A DNA stretch of 8,426 nucleotides from Candidatus Krumholzibacteriia bacterium. Its GTDB lineage: Bacteria > Krumholzibacteriota > Krumholzibacteriia > LZORAL124-64-63. The stretch is from assembly GCA_027056825.1 (NCBI GenBank), contig JALUJS010000445.1, positions 1-8,426 of the forward strand, given 5' to 3'. Numbering within the stretch: the stretch's first letter is position 1; every line of letters starts with the position of its first letter. The notes under the pieces are model-generated. The model was given only the letters and a program-made list of their open reading frames with translations, was not told the origin of the DNA and did no database searches. Position numbers and translations under genes: made by a program. Positions 5,907 through 8,426 of the stretch are shown in pieces.

Positions 5907-6485
5907 CTACCAGTTCTCGCCCAGAAGCTCGAAATAGGCCTGCGGGTGGGCACAGGCGGGGCAGATCTTTGGAGCCTCGTCGCCTTCATGCAGGTAGCCG
6001 CAGTTCCGGCAGTACCAGACCACCTTCCCGTTCCGCTTGAAGACCCTGCCCGCTTCCAGATTCGCAGCCAGATCCTTGAACTTCTTCTCGTGCTGCTTTT
6101 CGGAAATCGAAACGGCCCTGAATACCGCCGCAATCTGGTCGAATCCTTCCTCTTCGGCCACTTTTGCAAAAGAGGGATACAATTCGGTCCATTCATGCGC
6201 CTCACCGGCGGCGGCGGCCTTCAGGTTCTCCAGCGTCTTTCCGATCACCCCCGCGGGAAACTCCCCCGTTATCCGGAGATCGCCGCCCTCGAGAAACTTG
6301 AAGAACCTCTTGGCATGTTCCTTCTCCTGGTTGGCCGTCTCTTCGAATATCGCCGCGATCTGAACCAGGCCCTCCTTCCTGGCCGCTCCTGAAAAAAAGG
6401 AGTACCTGTTCCGGGCCTGCGATTCACCGGCGAACGCCAGCAACAGGTTCTTTTCCGTTTGCGTACCCTTGATACTTCCGGACAT
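5907..6485 (-). CDS. rbr: Rubrerythrin
   Basis: This 192-residue cytoplasmic protein reduces hydrogen peroxide with electrons from rubredoxin or NADH-dependent partners, a main peroxide defence of anaerobes. The four-helix ferritin-like domain carries the di-iron ligands at E21, E54-x-x-H57, E95, E98 and E129-x-x-H132. The C-terminal rubredoxin-like domain holds Fe(SCys)4 with C159-x-x-C162 and C175-x-x-C178. Length and order match classical rubrerythrin of Desulfovibrio (about 191 residues), and all metal ligands are intact. The start has AAGGAG six bases upstream. It follows nhaA on the same strand after 68 bases with no terminator visible between, so read-through from nhaA is possible. No convincing promoter of its own was found in that gap. 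The transcript ends at the terminator at 5830-5872. Confidence 0.97.
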   Translation of the reverse strand: MSGSIKGTQTEKNLLLAFAGESQARNRYSFFSGAARKEGLVQIAAIFEETANQEKEHAKRFFKFLEGGDLRITGEFPAGVIGKTLENLKAAAAGEAHEWTELYPSFAKVAEEEGFDQIAAVFRAVSISEKQHEKKFKDLAANLEAGRVFKRNGKVVWYCRNCGYLHEGDEAPKICPACAHPQAYFELLGENW

Positions 6486-6553
6486 CTGTCTCTCCTTCGC
6501 GTTTGGAAACCCATCTCGTATTGCAAGGTTCTGGGCGAGTATGGTCCTTCCGC

Positions 6554-7777
6554 TCAGCCGGCCCGCTCACGCAGTGAAAAGCGGAGCACGAAGTACCCCA
6601 GCAGGCCGGATATCAGTGAACCGATGAGGATGCCCAATCGTTCCAAACCCATAAACCCGCCCCCTGGCGCAGCGAAGGCCAGCGAGGCGATGAACAGGCT
6701 CATCGTAAAACCGATGCCGCACAGCAGCGACGTCCCGTACAGCTGCCTCCAACCGACCCCTGCGGGAGGTGAAGCGATGCCCAGCCGCACCGCGAGCCAG
6801 GACATCAGCAGGATCCCGACCTGCTTGCCGAAAAACAGCCCCGTCATGATGCCCAGCGGAACAGGATGCAGCACATCGGCGAGGGCGAGCCCGATGACCG
6901 GTACACCCGCGTTGGCGAAGGCGAAAACGGGCAGCACCCCGAAGGCCACCCACGGGTGCAGGGCGTGTTCGAGATGACGCAACAGCGATGGGGACGCCGG
7001 TGTCGAGGGGGCCTTCCCGGAGGGCCGCAACGGGATGAACATGGCCAGGATGACGCCGGCCAGCGTTGCGTGCACACCGGATTTCAACACCGCCACCCAC
7101 AACGGCACGCCCAGGAGGAAATAGGCGGCGGGCCTGGTCACGCCCAGGCGATTGAGGATGGCCAGACCGAGAATCAGTACGGCGGCCACGGCAAGGGAGA
7201 GCAGGGACAACTTGGCCGTATAGAAAATGGCGATCACGATGATCGCCCCGAGATCATCGAAGATGGCGACGCTGAGCAGGAAGGCCTTCAGGGCCGTGGG
7301 AACCCGCTTGCCCAGCAGGGAGAGGATGCCCAGCGCGAAGGCTATGTCCGTCGCGGTCGGGATGGCCCATCCCCCCATGGCGCCGGGATCGCCCCGATTG
7401 AAGGCCACATATATGGCGGCGGGAGCCAACATTCCGCCCAGGGCGGCGAAGGCCGGCAGACTGGCCTGGCGGGGGCTCGAGAGGTGACCCTCGACCACTT
7501 CGCGTTTCAACTCCATGCCGACCAGGAAGAAGAACACGGCCATCAGGCCGTCATTGATCCACAGCAGAAGGGGTTTGGCGATTCCGAAGGCGCCGATCCT
7601 GATCTCGAGCTGGAGATCCAGAAAGGACTTGTAGCCGGGCGCCAGAGGCGAGTTGGCGACCACGAGCGCCAACACGGTCGCGGCCATCAGGATCAGCCCG
7701 CCCGCGGCTTCCAGGCGCAGGAAATCCTGGAACGGCTTCAGCACCTTGTCGACCGGAGACGAACTATTGGGTTGCAT
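6554..7777 (-). CDS. nhaA: Na+/H+ antiporter NhaA
   Basis: The 407-residue inner-membrane antiporter exchanges internal Na+ for external H+, setting pH and sodium tolerance. Family landmarks are present: GMELKREVVEG (88-97), GGWAIPTATDIAFALG (135-150) with D144, the ion-binding pair D174-D175 in AIFDDLGAI, the pH-response histidine H236 in SGVHATLAGV, and K318 in FFGKQVG. These correspond to E. coli D133, D163-D164, H225 and K300. Hydrophobic segments occur throughout, as expected for twelve helices. It is slightly longer than the E. coli protein (388). The start has GAGG about five bases upstream. It is divergent from the ArsR-family gene, with 166 bp between. No strong promoter for nhaA was seen there, though a protein on the ArsR dyad could affect it. 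Confidence 0.97.
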   Translation of the reverse strand: MQPNSSSPVDKVLKPFQDFLRLEAAGGLILMAATVLALVVANSPLAPGYKSFLDLQLEIRIGAFGIAKPLLLWINDGLMAVFFFLVGMELKREVVEGHLSSPRQASLPAFAALGGMLAPAAIYVAFNRGDPGAMGGWAIPTATDIAFALGILSLLGKRVPTALKAFLLSVAIFDDLGAIIVIAIFYTAKLSLLSLAVAAVLILGLAILNRLGVTRPAAYFLLGVPLWVAVLKSGVHATLAGVILAMFIPLRPSGKAPSTPASPSLLRHLEHALHPWVAFGVLPVFAFANAGVPVIGLALADVLHPVPLGIMTGLFFGKQVGILLMSWLAVRLGIASPPAGVGWRQLYGTSLLCGIGFTMSLFIASLAFAAPGGGFMGLERLGILIGSLISGLLGYFVLRFSLRERAG

Positions 7778-7875
7778 GAGACCTCACCAAACCTTTCCTC
7801 TTGCCAGCGGATGGTTGTTCCATGCCCCCAAAGTAGCAGGATTTCCATGCGCGGCACAGCACCCCATCCATCGGC

Positions 7876-7906
7876 TTGACACTCATATCAATCAGCATTA
7901 ATATGA
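7876..7906 (+). promoter_or_regulatory. Promoter of the ArsR-family gene with overlapping operator dyad
   Basis: TTGACA (7876-7881) and TAATAT (7899-7904) are 17 bp apart. An inverted repeat, TCATATCAAT (7883-7892) and ATTAATATGA (7897-7906), has nine of ten positions paired around CAGC and covers the spacer and the -10. A-T-rich dyads over the promoter are typical of ArsR/SmtB autorepression. The start would be near 7911, about 33 nt before the GTG. Confidence 0.75.
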
Positions 7907-7943
7907 ACAGGCGTCAATATACCCCAGAGGCAGAGGTTTCGTT

Positions 7944-8267
7944 GTGGACCAGAGAGTATGCGACCTATTGAAGGTGATCGGCGAGGCGTCCCGCTTCCGG
8001 ATCATGCGGTACCTGGCGGACCGGCCGCGCAATGTCTCGGAGATCGTGCGTGCGGTGGGTCTGCAGCAGAGCCTGGTGTCCCACCATCTGAAGGTTCTTC
8101 GTGACAACGGCCTGCTGAAAGCCGAGCGCAAGGGGCCGTTCGTGAATTACTCGGTGAGCTGTCCCGAGACCACGCAGATCTTCCTGCTGGCCGAAAAGAT
8201 CGCCACCGGCAAATGTGCAGAAAAAGGAGAGAGATCATGGCTGACCAGGACAACGCCCCCCGGATGA
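7944..8267 (+). CDS. ArsR/SmtB-family winged-helix repressor
   Basis: The 107-residue protein has the ArsR-type winged helix: helix bundle LLKVIGEASRFRIMRYLADRP (8-28), HTH VSEIVRAVGLQQSLVSHHLKVLRDNGLL (31-58) and wing KAERKGPFVNYSVS (59-72). Such repressors leave DNA when metal, metalloid or redox signals bind. The arsenic motif ELCVC of helix three is absent, so the inducer is not the classical As(III) site. Cysteines C6, C73 and C91 are candidates for a different site. GTG at 7944 is chosen because GAGG lies seven bases upstream and the dyad promoter is just before it. Its last ten codons overlap the start of the Met-rich gene, suggesting a translationally coupled operon. Family is firm; the ligand is unknown. 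Confidence 0.92.
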   Translation: MDQRVCDLLKVIGEASRFRIMRYLADRPRNVSEIVRAVGLQQSLVSHHLKVLRDNGLLKAERKGPFVNYSVSCPETTQIFLLAEKIATGKCAEKGERSWLTRTTPPG

Positions 8268-8426
8268 ACCCCATGGACATGATGAAGAAGATGATGGGCG
8301 GCGGCGGCGGGGGCATGCCCATGGAGATGTGCATGAACATGTGCACGCAGATGACCCGTTCCATCGCGCAGACCAGTGAACTGGCCGCCTACGCCACGCC
8401 GGAGCTGCGCGGCCTGTTCGAGACCT
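8237..8426 (+). CDS. Met/Cys-rich small protein, partial at right edge
   Basis: The visible 63 residues start at an ATG with AAGGAG nine bases upstream and overlap the ArsR-family gene by 31 bases in another frame. The first 40 residues hold 13 methionines: MNPMDMMKKMM, six glycines, then MPMEMCMNMC with C32 and C36. The rest (TRSIAQTSELAAYATPELRGLF) looks like soluble amphipathic helix. No signal peptide is visible, so it should be cytoplasmic. Clustered Met-x-Met and Cys residues are typical of Cu(I)/Ag(I) or other soft-metal ligands, and the ArsR-family neighbour fits a metal-responsive operon. I do not recognise a family, and the C-terminus lies outside the window, so the function is inferred only from composition and context. 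Confidence 0.8.
   Translation, partial: MADQDNAPRMNPMDMMKKMMGGGGGGMPMEMCMNMCTQMTRSIAQTSELAAYATPELRGLFET

Noticed and set aside
6486..6553. Promoter for rubrerythrin in the nhaA-rbr gap
   Set aside because: TTGCAA occurs on the minus strand but no acceptable -10 lies 16-18 bp downstream, and no sigma-54 GG-N10-GC spacing fits.
1..8426. CRISPR arrays, insertion sequences, tRNA or rRNA genes
   Set aside because: No regularly spaced long repeats, transposase-like proteins, terminal inverted repeats or tRNA/rRNA signatures were found on either strand.

Overview
This is a GC-rich bacterial window with eight complete genes and two cut by the window edges. The organism is probably a free-living anaerobe or microaerophile. 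The 1009-residue secreted protein has dockerin-like calcium loops and a C-terminal FlgD-like (type A) sorting tail, a style common in FCB-group lineages such as Krumholzibacteriota, Eisenbacteria and Latescibacterota. That placement is inferred from protein style only. No mobile element, CRISPR array, tRNA or rRNA was seen, and no gap between genes exceeds 300 bases.

Region 1 (1-1053) is a divergent pair. A GAF-domain regulator, NorR-like at its N-terminus and cut by the left edge, runs leftward. A Dps ferritin runs rightward. The 213-bp gap between them is the most structured DNA in the window. It holds a consensus sigma-70 promoter for the regulator, three AACG-N6-CGTT-type dyads laid over that promoter, and an exact sigma-54 promoter (TGGCAC-N5-TTGCT) in front of dps. 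Together these look like a sigma-54 activator that limits its own synthesis and switches on a Dps.

Region 2 (1022-4982) holds the large secreted protein on the minus strand, convergent with dps across a strong hairpin. Divergent from it is a four-helix membrane protein of unknown function.

Region 3 (4947-5872) is a two-gene minus-strand operon: a MerC-like membrane protein, then an 89-residue thioredoxin-like protein with three cysteine pairs. Its promoter has a 20-bp spacer and a perfect 22-bp palindrome, the layout of MerR-family (ZntR-like) metal-induced promoters. No merR-type gene lies in the window.

Region 4 (5830-7777) carries nhaA (Na+/H+ antiporter) followed by rubrerythrin on the minus strand, ending at a clear Rho-independent terminator.

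Region 5 (7876-8426) is an ArsR-family repressor gene with an operator-like dyad over its own promoter. A Met/Cys-rich small protein overlaps its 3' end and runs off the right edge.

The genes share a theme of iron and peroxide protection (Dps, rubrerythrin), soft-metal or thiol handling (MerC-like, CxxC protein, Met-rich protein) and ion homeostasis (NhaA). They are controlled by at least three separate switches: GAF/sigma-54, MerR-type and ArsR-type.
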